Source of the DNA: Saccharicrinis sp963665705
GTDB taxonomy: Bacteria > Bacteroidota > Bacteroidia > Bacteroidales > Marinilabiliaceae
Reading direction: 5' to 3'
DNA length: 64,000 bases
Assembly (NCBI GenBank): GCA_963665705.1
Contig: OY762448.1
Span: 3,224,001-3,288,000 of the forward strand
This document shows, piece by piece, positions 25,107 to 33,470 of the stretch. The position numbers were made by a program, and so were the translations under genes. A model generated the notes under the pieces. That model ran no database searches. It was not told where the DNA came from and saw only the letters and a program-made list of their open reading frames with translations. Position 1 is the first letter of the stretch. The number at the start of each line of letters is the position of its first letter.

Positions 25107-26456
25107 ATGGTTGGAAAACAAGATAATACTCCACAGTTAAGAATTTTTGATACGCCAATTGAACGGTTCATTAATTTAGATCACGAATTATGTGTTTTAT
25201 CAAAGCAAATAGATTGGTATTTGGTAGAAGCAGATTTTTCTGTTTATTATTCTGACTTTGGACGTCCATCAGTTCCTATTCGAAAGATGGTTGGTTTACT
25301 TTTGCTTAAGCATATTTACAACCTTAGTGATGAGGCACTTATTGATAGATGGATTGAAAATCCATATTGGCAGTATTTTAGTGGAGAGAAAATCTTTCAG
25401 ACTAAAAAGCCTTTTGATCCAACTGAATTCATTCACTTTAGAAAGCGAATAGGCCAAGAAGGAGCAGAAAAATTATTAAAAATTTCAGTGCAACTTTTTG
25501 GCCAAGAGGCTCAAGAGAAAGAAGTGTTAATAGACAGTACTGTTCAAGAAAAGAATATTACCTATCCAACGGATGCCAAATTACATAAACGCATCATTGA
25601 AAAAGTTAATAAGATAGCAGAACAAGAGGGAATAAAACTTCGACAAACTTATACTCGCACATTAAAACAGTTAATGATAGACCAACGTTTTCATAATCAT
25701 CCCAAAAGAAGAAAGAAAGCTAAATCGGCATTACGAAAAATTAAAACGATAGCGGGCCGTCAAGTAAGAGATATTGAAAGACAATTTAATCCGACACAAA
25801 AATTAAAATATAAAGAACTGTTGATTATACTCAATAAGATTCTAACACAAAAAAAGGGAGATAAGAATAAGATTTACAGCATTCACGAACCACAGGTTAG
25901 TTGCATCGCTAAAGGAAAAGAAGCAAAGAAGTTTGAATTTGGAAATAAATCAGGAATTGTATTAACAAAGACCACAAAAATTGTAGTTGGAGCTATAGCT
26001 TTTGAAGATAATCCCTACGATGGACATACCCTGGAGGAACATTTAAAACAAACAGAGTACTTAACTGAAAGTAAACCCAAGGTTGGAATTGTTGACAGAG
26101 GATACCGAGGAAAAAAGAACATTGACGGTGTTGAAATAATATCACCAACAGTTCCGAAAAAAGGAACTACTCCCTATGAGAAACAAAAAGCAAGGAAACG
26201 TTTTAAAGCAAGGGCAGGAATCGAACCAATTATTGGTCATATTAAGCATGATCACAGGATGTTAAGAAATTATTTAAAAGGGGCCAATGGAGATAAAATA
26301 AATACAATTTTAGCTGGAACAGGCTTTAATTTAAAGAAAATGCTCAATAGAATTAAAGAGCAAATTCTTTTTGACCTTTTTCAAATTTTATTTTTTACAA
26401 AAATAATCTTTCTAAAAAACAGGGTAACTCAAAATATAGTACTTTTTCAGGTCTGA
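25107..26456 (+). CDS. IS5-family-type transposase (copy B)
   Basis: A 449-residue paralogue of copy A with the same domains: an N-terminal helical block around RKMVGLLLLKHIYNLSDE, then DPTEFIHFRKRIG, Asp in LIDSTVQEKNITYPTDA, Asp in GIVDRGYRGKK and Glu in AGIEPIIGHIKHDHRM. The last 25 residues (hydrophobic, FFTKIIFLKNRVTQ) differ from copy A. It looks intact. The 70 bp between A and B contain no other gene. A terminator and the intact ldhA lie just downstream on the opposite strand. Confidence 0.88.
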   Translation: MVGKQDNTPQLRIFDTPIERFINLDHELCVLSKQIDWYLVEADFSVYYSDFGRPSVPIRKMVGLLLLKHIYNLSDEALIDRWIENPYWQYFSGEKIFQTKKPFDPTEFIHFRKRIGQEGAEKLLKISVQLFGQEAQEKEVLIDSTVQEKNITYPTDAKLHKRIIEKVNKIAEQEGIKLRQTYTRTLKQLMIDQRFHNHPKRRKKAKSALRKIKTIAGRQVRDIERQFNPTQKLKYKELLIILNKILTQKKGDKNKIYSIHEPQVSCIAKGKEAKKFEFGNKSGIVLTKTTKIVVGAIAFEDNPYDGHTLEEHLKQTEYLTESKPKVGIVDRGYRGKKNIDGVEIISPTVPKKGTTPYEKQKARKRFKARAGIEPIIGHIKHDHRMLRNYLKGANGDKINTILAGTGFNLKKMLNRIKEQILFDLFQILFFTKIIFLKNRVTQNIVLFQV

Positions 26457-26540
26457 CTAATTATTTGTTCGTAAGGATTAACTAGATAAAGAAAGTAATG
26501 AACAATATCTTCCATTACTATATCTATTAAAAATCTACTA

Positions 26541-26574
26541 AAAAAGCCATTTCATAAATTAGAAATGGCTTTTT
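26541..26574. terminator. Bidirectional hairpin terminator after ldhA
   Basis: AAAAAGCCATTTC and GAAATGGCTTTTT pair around ATAAATTA, with a run of T on the plus strand and of A (T on the minus strand) on the other side. It serves the minus-strand ldhA and perhaps transposase B. Confidence 0.8.
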
Positions 26575-26594
26575 TTATTTTACTCAGGATTATT

Positions 26595-27626
26595 TTATGC
26601 CTTTGAAGCCTTTTTAGGAACAACCGTATTCGGACTTTCACCATTTTTAAAAAAGGTATCTATATTTTCAAAGGTAGTTTCAGCTATATTCAACACAGCC
26701 TCTTTTGTAAAGAATGCCTGATGGGCTGTAATTAATACATTTGGAAAGGTTTGTAATCTTACAAACTTATCATCCTGGATAACTGTTTCAGAGTGGTCTT
26801 CAAAGAACAACTCTTCCTCTTCCTCATATACATCTAAACCTAAATAACCTACTTTTCCTTTTTTAAGACCTACAATCACAGCATCCGTATCGATTAATGG
26901 ACCACGACTGGTGTTGATAATCATCACACCCTTTTTCATTGAAGCTATAGCATATTCATTAATCATATGAAAAGTTTCGAATGTTAATGGACAATGCAAT
27001 GATATTACATCACTTTGCTTATAAATTTCTTGCAGATCTACATATTCAATACCTGAACTCTTTAGTTTTTCATTGGGAAATTTATCGTAGGCAATGACCT
27101 TACATCCAAAACCTTTAACCAGATTAATAAAAATTTCACCAATTTTACCTGTACCTATTACTCCTACAGTTTTACCATGTAAATCAAAACCCAGTAATCC
27201 ATCTAAAGCAAAATTACCATCTCTTACACGAGTATAAGCTTTATGAAACTTACGATTTAAACTTAATATCAATCCTAATGTATGTTCAGCGACAGCATAT
27301 GGAGAATAAGCAGGAACACGTACTACACTAATCTCATATTTTTGAGCTGCTTCTAGATCTACATTATTAAAACCGGCACATCGCAATGCAATTTGCTTAA
27401 CACCATTTTCTTTTAAGCCTTTTATAATTTCTTCGTCAACAGTATCATTTACAAAAACACATACTGCATCAAATCCCTTTGTTAATGGAATGGTTTGTTT
27501 ATATAATCGTGCTTCAAAATAAGTTATATCATATTTAAATTTTTTATTCAGTTCTGTAAAAGAATCTACAACCCACTTTCTACTACTAAAAACAGCTAGT
27601 TTCATTTTATTTTGTTTGTTATTCAT
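26595..27626 (-). CDS. ldhA: D-lactate dehydrogenase (2-hydroxyacid dehydrogenase)
   Basis: A 343-residue NAD-dependent dehydrogenase reducing pyruvate to D-lactate. The Rossmann motif is GKTVGVIGTGKIGEIF. The catalytic residues lie in INTSRGPLID (Arg), the Glu-rich GLDVYEEEEELF segment, and ITAHQAFFTKEA (His), the HQAF form being typical of LdhA. Length matches if translation starts at the internal Met (MKLAVFSS, residue 8), which aligns better with the family than the first Met; either start is possible. It is a single-gene unit closed by a hairpin terminator. A decayed copy of its 3' end lies about 3.1 kb away, beyond two transposases. Confidence 0.92.
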   Translation of the reverse strand: MNNKQNKMKLAVFSSRKWVVDSFTELNKKFKYDITYFEARLYKQTIPLTKGFDAVCVFVNDTVDEEIIKGLKENGVKQIALRCAGFNNVDLEAAQKYEISVVRVPAYSPYAVAEHTLGLILSLNRKFHKAYTRVRDGNFALDGLLGFDLHGKTVGVIGTGKIGEIFINLVKGFGCKVIAYDKFPNEKLKSSGIEYVDLQEIYKQSDVISLHCPLTFETFHMINEYAIASMKKGVMIINTSRGPLIDTDAVIVGLKKGKVGYLGLDVYEEEEELFFEDHSETVIQDDKFVRLQTFPNVLITAHQAFFTKEAVLNIAETTFENIDTFFKNGESPNTVVPKKASKA

Positions 27627-27829
27627 GTCTAATCAGTTAAATGTTCAAATGTGAATAAAATCTATTCGAAAGTTCTATCTGACGCTATAAATTTTATTCT
27701 ATACTCCTACCCTATTTTTCCTTATCGTATTTTACAATTTGAATCTTAAAATATATAGGAAACAAAAATACAAACTTCATGTTCGTACTTCATGTTATTA
27801 TTTCTAAAAATTCATTTGAAATTGTTGAT

Positions 27830-29038
27830 TTATATCTCCCCTGCTTTTTTTAGGGTTAAGCGAGAAATAAGAGGCCCCGATATTTCATGGATTAAGGCAG
27901 CCCCTATTACAACACCAATTATTGTTGAAGCTAAATCTTTATATTCAGGAGCTTTGGTTAATAAAATAGACAATCCAATTACAATTCCTCCCTGTGGAAT
28001 TAGGCCCCCAGCAGCATACTTCTTAATTTTAGGTTCGGTTTTCAGAATACTTGATGCGGTATATATCCCACTATATTTCCCTATGGCTCTGGCTATAATA
28101 TATATCACAATCAGAGAAACACTCCCGGCAACTGAAGATAATTGTAAATGTAATCCTGATAAAGAGAAGAAGATTACGAAAATCAATTCATCAGTATATC
28201 TCTCCATCAGCTTAAATATTTTATCCGCCATTGGATTAAAATTGGTAACTACAGCGCCTAAGGCCATGGTTGCCAATAGTGATTCAAAACCCCAAAATTC
28301 AGACATACCATAGGCAAATAACACCAATCCAAAAGTCAGAACAATTAAGGAACCTTCGGTTTCTTTTTTAACCAGTTTTACAATCAGGTAAAACAACACT
28401 CCAACTACAACTCCTATTAAAACAGCAAATACAATATCAATACCCATTTCAGCTAATTTATGTCCCAATTGAATATCATGATTTCCTAAAAAGAACGGCG
28501 CAAAGGCAGCTACGAGTGTATAAATAATAATTCCAACCAAATCATCAAAGGCAGCTATTTGTAACATGGCACTACTAACAGGTCCTTTAGCTTTATATTC
28601 ATGAATCACAGCCAGCGTAGCAGAAGGATCTGTTGGTGCTGCTAATGAAGCTAACAACAAACTAACCGCAATAATCACATATAAAGCACTATAAACATTT
28701 GAAAAAAAGTAAAGCCACCCAACCATAAAAATAAACACCACTAAAAAAGCAAATAATGATTCACTTAAAGTAAGCCACAATACAGTTTTACCTGTGGCTT
28801 TTAAATTTGCAGCTGATAAACTTCCCCCAATTGAAAATGTAATAAACGATAAGGCTATGGTTAACATTGGATCTGTATGATCTACAAAATCAGCATTCAT
28901 AATACCAGTTACATCCGGGTTTAGTAATATACCTGCCAAAATATAGCCTGAAATCTTAGGTAGTTTTACCTTTTCTGCAAGCTCTCCTAGAATAAATCCT
29001 GCAAAAACTAATACTCCGATACTTAAAATAATATTCAT
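27830..29038 (-). CDS. Cation:proton antiporter (CPA2/NhaP-like)
   Basis: A 402-residue inner-membrane antiporter with about 12 hydrophobic segments, the Na+/H+ exchanger fold of the CPA family. Family marks include GYILAGILLNPDVTG near the N-terminus and the AAFDDLVGII segment with the paired acidic residues of the ion-binding site. No C-terminal TrkA-N domain is present, unlike KefB/KefC, so it is a plain exchanger. It is monocistronic, with a 203-bp gap to ldhA. Likely role: pH or sodium homeostasis. Confidence 0.88.
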   Translation of the reverse strand: MNIILSIGVLVFAGFILGELAEKVKLPKISGYILAGILLNPDVTGIMNADFVDHTDPMLTIALSFITFSIGGSLSAANLKATGKTVLWLTLSESLFAFLVVFIFMVGWLYFFSNVYSALYVIIAVSLLLASLAAPTDPSATLAVIHEYKAKGPVSSAMLQIAAFDDLVGIIIYTLVAAFAPFFLGNHDIQLGHKLAEMGIDIVFAVLIGVVVGVLFYLIVKLVKKETEGSLIVLTFGLVLFAYGMSEFWGFESLLATMALGAVVTNFNPMADKIFKLMERYTDELIFVIFFSLSGLHLQLSSVAGSVSLIVIYIIARAIGKYSGIYTASSILKTEPKIKKYAAGGLIPQGGIVIGLSILLTKAPEYKDLASTIIGVVIGAALIHEISGPLISRLTLKKAGEI

Positions 29039-29636
29039 AATTTAATTTTTTATACACTTACATCGAACATTCTCTGTTATCAATTTGAGTAGAATAAAAA
29101 GTCAAAATTAATTGGCTTCATTGTTTAATTTCAACGATACAACCTGCAGATAATATATTATTGATACATCAATAATGAGTTTAATGCATTCAATAAATTC
29201 TCCTTAAAACCTAATTGTAGAATGTTTTTTGTTTTTAATACAACAAAAAAATTATCCCTTTGTTTTTGTTAACTAGTAAATAGTTTTGTTGATTTCAAAA
29301 TTAACAGCATTATACATTCAATCAAAGTTTGAATAGTTAATGTTTTATTAAAAAAGACAACTTTTCAAAAACTCATCTATCACAATGATGACTTATATAG
29401 CACTGAACGTTTATTTTTAAAATGGTAAGATCACCATTTTTAGGCATAGCCATAATTAATCAATACATCATTAATAATGTGAGGATTATATACACATATA
29501 CATAGTAGATTCACCATAAATATTTTTAAAACAAATACAAATACCAAACAATAGGGATTGAACTATAATAAATAAGAAAATACATTTGCTTGCTTAAAAA
29601 AATTATAATTTATCAATAACTATATATAGGTAAGTA
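29039..29636. other. Non-coding divergent region between antiporter and diflavin reductase genes
   Basis: About 600 bp of very AT-rich DNA between two divergent genes. It should contain both promoters. I see no gene, RNA or clear repeat. Confidence 0.3.
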
Positions 29637-31208
29637 ATGTTGGGAAAACTATTAACTAAAGATAAAAAGGATATTAGTGCGGATGGAATTCTTATTTTAT
29701 ATGGTACGAAAACAGGAAATGCAAAAATTGTAGCCAAAGAACTTAACAAACAGTTAAAAAAGATGGATTTGAATCCGGCTACTTTTGAAATGAAAAAAGT
29801 AAATCCTGAAATTTTAAGTAAGTATTCCAGGGCCTTTTTTATCGTAAGTACACATGACGAAGGAGAACCGCCAGCTTCGGCACGCAAATTTTTTAAATCG
29901 TTACTTCATTCGGACATGAAAACATTAGAAAATCTAAACTATAGTATTTGTGGTTTAGGAGATTCATCATATGAGCAGTTTTGTGAAGCATCTAAAATAT
30001 TAGATGAACGATTAAAAGAGCTAAATGCAAACTCAATTTCTCCACGAGTAGAATGCGACATAGACTATGGAAAGGATGCGGGCATATGGATAAAAAGTAT
30101 TTTAGGAGAGTTTACAGACAAGAAGAAAAGTAATAAGACAGATCAATCCCTTAGTATTACTTCGGATACAAAAAATATATATACGGGAATATTATCAGCG
30201 AGTAATAAATTATCAGTTTCATCAAATGGAAATGAAACCTACCATATTGAAATAACTAAGTTCAATCAATCATGTATATTTAATCCGGGAGATTTAATCG
30301 AAATTACACCTCAAAATCCATTATGGATGATTGAAGACATAGCTTCTCTTCTAAACACTAACGATTACAACAGTGAATTACTTCATAGTTTAGAGCTTTG
30401 TAAACTATCAGCTGCAACCATTAAATCGTATGCTCTTATTGCTAAAAACGATAACCTAAATCGATTAATTTTAAAATCCAATAATTTTTCATCCTTGATA
30501 AGGCATGCTAATATTTTAGATTTACTTACTGATTTCCCTGGAAATTTTACCGCGGAAGAGTTTATTAATGTACTTCCTAAATTGAAAGGAAGACAATATT
30601 CAGTAGCAAATTTTCAATCTAAAATCAATAACAAGTTGCATTTGATGATCAAAACGGTTAGGTATGATTATAAAAACAGGAACCATGAGGGAGCTGCATC
30701 TGTTTATACTAATGAAAAAATTGAAGTAGGAAGCAATATCACCTTTAAACATATTGCCAATCCGGATTACTATCTTACTAGCGATAAAAAAACACCATTG
30801 ATTTTAATTGGAACGGGAACTGGGTTTGCTCCCTTAAGAGCTTATATTCAACAATGGAACAAACAGAAATATAAATCTAAAATATGGCTAATATGGGGAG
30901 AGCAAAATCATAACGCATCTAATAAATATATAGATGAATTAAAAAAATTACAATCTAAAAATAAATTACTACGGGCTGACTGTGTTTCATCAAGGGGTAA
31001 AGGTGAAAAGGTATATGTTCAGGATATTATACAATCAAAACCTAAAAAAATAAAACGCTGGATTAATAAAGGGGCACAAATATATGTTTGTGGATCGCAA
31101 AAAATGGGATTTGATGTAGAAAACAGTATTGAAAGCATTATTATGAATGATTCCCTCTCAATAGAAACCTTAAAAGAAAGTAATAAATATATTTCCAGTG
31201 TTTATTAG
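29637..31208 (+). CDS. Diflavin reductase (CysJ/P450-reductase-like flavoprotein)
   Basis: A 523-residue NADPH-dependent flavoprotein with three regions: a flavodoxin domain (about residues 18-155, FMN loop LYGTKTGNAKIV, then STHDEGEPPASA and CGLGDSSYEQFC), an FAD-binding domain with GRQYSVANF, and an NADP-binding domain with LIGTGTGFAPLRAYI and CGSQKMGFDVE. This is the layout of sulfite reductase alpha subunit (CysJ). No CysI, sulfate or P450 gene is nearby, so its electron acceptor is unknown and the name CysJ is not asserted. A monocistronic plus-strand gene in a divergent pair. Confidence 0.88.
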   Translation: MLGKLLTKDKKDISADGILILYGTKTGNAKIVAKELNKQLKKMDLNPATFEMKKVNPEILSKYSRAFFIVSTHDEGEPPASARKFFKSLLHSDMKTLENLNYSICGLGDSSYEQFCEASKILDERLKELNANSISPRVECDIDYGKDAGIWIKSILGEFTDKKKSNKTDQSLSITSDTKNIYTGILSASNKLSVSSNGNETYHIEITKFNQSCIFNPGDLIEITPQNPLWMIEDIASLLNTNDYNSELLHSLELCKLSAATIKSYALIAKNDNLNRLILKSNNFSSLIRHANILDLLTDFPGNFTAEEFINVLPKLKGRQYSVANFQSKINNKLHLMIKTVRYDYKNRNHEGAASVYTNEKIEVGSNITFKHIANPDYYLTSDKKTPLILIGTGTGFAPLRAYIQQWNKQKYKSKIWLIWGEQNHNASNKYIDELKKLQSKNKLLRADCVSSRGKGEKVYVQDIIQSKPKKIKRWINKGAQIYVCGSQKMGFDVENSIESIIMNDSLSIETLKESNKYISSVY

Positions 31209-31296
31209 AGGCTTGTAGGTATTATATATGATATATTTTATTTTGGAATAAACATATAGCCTTCAGAGGAATCTATATTAATAAAGAGGATTAATC

Positions 31297-31809
31297 TTAG
31301 AGATCGCTTGATATTAATTGCTTCTTTTTTTCTTTTTCTTCATCATATAAATCTAATAGTATATAAAACAGCATAAATGCAATTAAATTTACTTTTAAAA
31401 AAAACATGCTTTGATCCGAGTTTAGTGAAAAATAAAATCCTGAAAATGAAGTTCTGAAAATGAATTGAAAGCCTTCGCTAAATTCAAAACCAATGGCACC
31501 TCTTACCCCTGAATAGAAATCAAACGAATAATTACCAACTGACACTGCGAATATTTGTAGTCCTTGTAATATTAGTGAATAGACAATTCCTTTTTTAAAG
31601 TTTTTGGGTTGAAGAAGAATATTACCTGCCTTAATTGAAAAACCAAATAAAAACAGTGCCAGGCAATAGATAAACAATGTAGGACCATTAATTTCTCCAG
31701 TATTTATTATTAACCAACAGGAAAGTAAGATACCTAATATTCCACCAATAATTTGATAAAGTCCAATTACCTTAACTGTTGTTTTTGTGTCCTTAAATCT
31801 TTTTTTCAT
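31297..31809 (-). CDS. Small multi-pass membrane protein, unknown function
   Basis: A 170-residue protein with about four hydrophobic helices (IGGILGILLSCWLII, LFIYCLALFLFGFSI and two later ones) and a short charged C-terminus (DEEKEKKKQLISS). I do not recognise a family. It stands alone on the minus strand between the diflavin reductase and the sugar transporter operon. Confidence 0.6.
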   Translation of the reverse strand: MKKRFKDTKTTVKVIGLYQIIGGILGILLSCWLIINTGEINGPTLFIYCLALFLFGFSIKAGNILLQPKNFKKGIVYSLILQGLQIFAVSVGNYSFDFYSGVRGAIGFEFSEGFQFIFRTSFSGFYFSLNSDQSMFFLKVNLIAFMLFYILLDLYDEEKEKKKQLISSDL

Positions 31810-31971
31810 ATTAATTAGGTGAGGTTTTATATTAATGGAATTATTTTTTTGATGATAAAATTTAGTTTATTTGTCTTTATATTTTATATACTTTCTTTTA
31901 TAAGTGATATCTAAATTAAACATTGATTATGTTTTTTCTTATTAACAAATATATCATTTAATTTATAAAAA

Positions 31972-31997
31972 AAAGGGTATCGAAACCGATACCCTTT
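31972..31997 (-). terminator. Rho-independent terminator of the mannoside operon
   Basis: GGGTATCG-aaac-CGATACCC, a perfect 8-bp stem extended by A/T pairs. On the minus strand it is followed by a T8 run. It lies about 95 bp beyond the stop of the MFS gene at 32091 and closes the long minus-strand glycan operon. Confidence 0.9.
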
Positions 31998-32090
31998 AAA
32001 CAAAACTTAAACCCTAATCTATTATAATAAAAGCAGATAATTAGTTTAGTAAACTTACCAAACCATCAATCCAAACAAATAATAGCCATA

Positions 32091-33338
32091 CTATTTACGT
32101 ATTTTACAACCTTTAACGGCAAAATACATGATATACAAATATGCTGGAATAAATATCCAATATGCATTTTGATAATCTGAAACAGCGATGATATCTCCTG
32201 TTTTAAATACATCAATTAATAATCCAAACAACAAAGGAATAACAGCTCCACCAACGATACCCATAACAAGCAATGAAGCCCCTGTTTTGGTAAATTTACC
32301 TAAATCAGCAATAGCCAATGGCCAAATAGCTGGCCACATTAAGGAATTTGCAAAACCTATTAATGCTAACATATAAATACCGTATTCTCCCGGTAAAAAA
32401 ATAAGTAATAAGGCGGCAATAACACCAATCCATGAAAATATTTTTAAAGCCACAGTTTGAGATAACCTTTTAGGTATCATTACCACACCAAATATATATC
32501 CACAAACCAAACCAAGAGGAACATACATGGCAAAACTATCCAAGTTTACATTGGTTTCTCCAAAAACTGTTTTTGCATAACCAATAATAGAAACCATAGG
32601 TAATGTTTCTACTCCTACATAAATAAACAGAGCTAAAACACCTAATAGTAAATGTGGATATTGAAATACACTAGTTTTTGAAGAAGCGTTATTTACTGCC
32701 GTTCCTTCATCCTCCTCATCTTCTCCTTCAGCTTTTACTTCTGGAAGTGGAGCAAAAATCATGAAAATACCTAACGCAACCATAATTCCGGTTACGATAT
32801 AAAAAGGTAAGATAACATCATCTAACTTAACATCTTTAAGATCCAAAAATAAACCTAAAAATATAGATGAAAGCCACCAAGCTGATTTATTCATAATTCC
32901 CATGAGACTCATACGCATGGCTGCACTTTCCTTTGGTCCAATAATGGTAACATAAGGATTAACTGAAGCTTGTAACATCGTATTACCTATTCCTCCAATA
33001 AACAACGCTAACAAAAACAATGGAAAGCTTAATAGTTTTGAAGACGGAATAAATAACACCATACCTAAAGCCATAATAAAAAAGGCAATAACCATACCCA
33101 TCTTATACCCTACTTTTTTAATAATTGAACCTGCTGGAGCTCCAAAAACTACAAACGCAGAAAATATAGCTGTAGTAACTAAATAGGACTGTGATGTAGA
33201 TAAATGGAATGCATCTTGTAAAAAAGGAGTAAGAAATCCACTAATACCAACACCAAAGCCAATCACAAAAAATAATATACTTACTATAGCCAAAGGGAGA
33301 ATATAATTCTTCTTTGATAAACCGTTTAAATTACTCAT
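32091..33338 (-). CDS. MFS sugar transporter (FucP/glucose-galactose type)
   Basis: A 415-residue inner-membrane carrier with 12 predicted helices and a charged central loop (GEDEEDEG). The N-terminal half has the FucP/GluP-like pattern (FGVGISGFLTPFLQ, then GGIGNTMLQASVNPYVT). The family imports sugars such as fucose, glucose, mannose or N-acetylglucosamine with protons. Last gene of the minus-strand mannosidase operon, 132 bp after a GH92 gene, so it probably takes up mannose or GlcNAc released in the periplasm. Confidence 0.85.
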   Translation of the reverse strand: MSNLNGLSKKNYILPLAIVSILFFVIGFGVGISGFLTPFLQDAFHLSTSQSYLVTTAIFSAFVVFGAPAGSIIKKVGYKMGMVIAFFIMALGMVLFIPSSKLLSFPLFLLALFIGGIGNTMLQASVNPYVTIIGPKESAAMRMSLMGIMNKSAWWLSSIFLGLFLDLKDVKLDDVILPFYIVTGIMVALGIFMIFAPLPEVKAEGEDEEDEGTAVNNASSKTSVFQYPHLLLGVLALFIYVGVETLPMVSIIGYAKTVFGETNVNLDSFAMYVPLGLVCGYIFGVVMIPKRLSQTVALKIFSWIGVIAALLLIFLPGEYGIYMLALIGFANSLMWPAIWPLAIADLGKFTKTGASLLVMGIVGGAVIPLLFGLLIDVFKTGDIIAVSDYQNAYWIFIPAYLYIMYFAVKGCKIRK

Positions 33339-33470
33339 CTTATAATATTTATTTCTACATCGTAATTAAAATTAATCTCTGTGTAGTTTTTAATCATTGA
33401 ATTTTAAATGATGTTACGCTGAAATAGGTATTACACACATTCTATATTTAAATCGAACGCGGATTATCAT

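Noticed and set aside
23678..26456. Composite transposon carrying cargo
   Set aside because: The two transposases are adjacent with no cargo between them, and are too different to be paired ends of one element.
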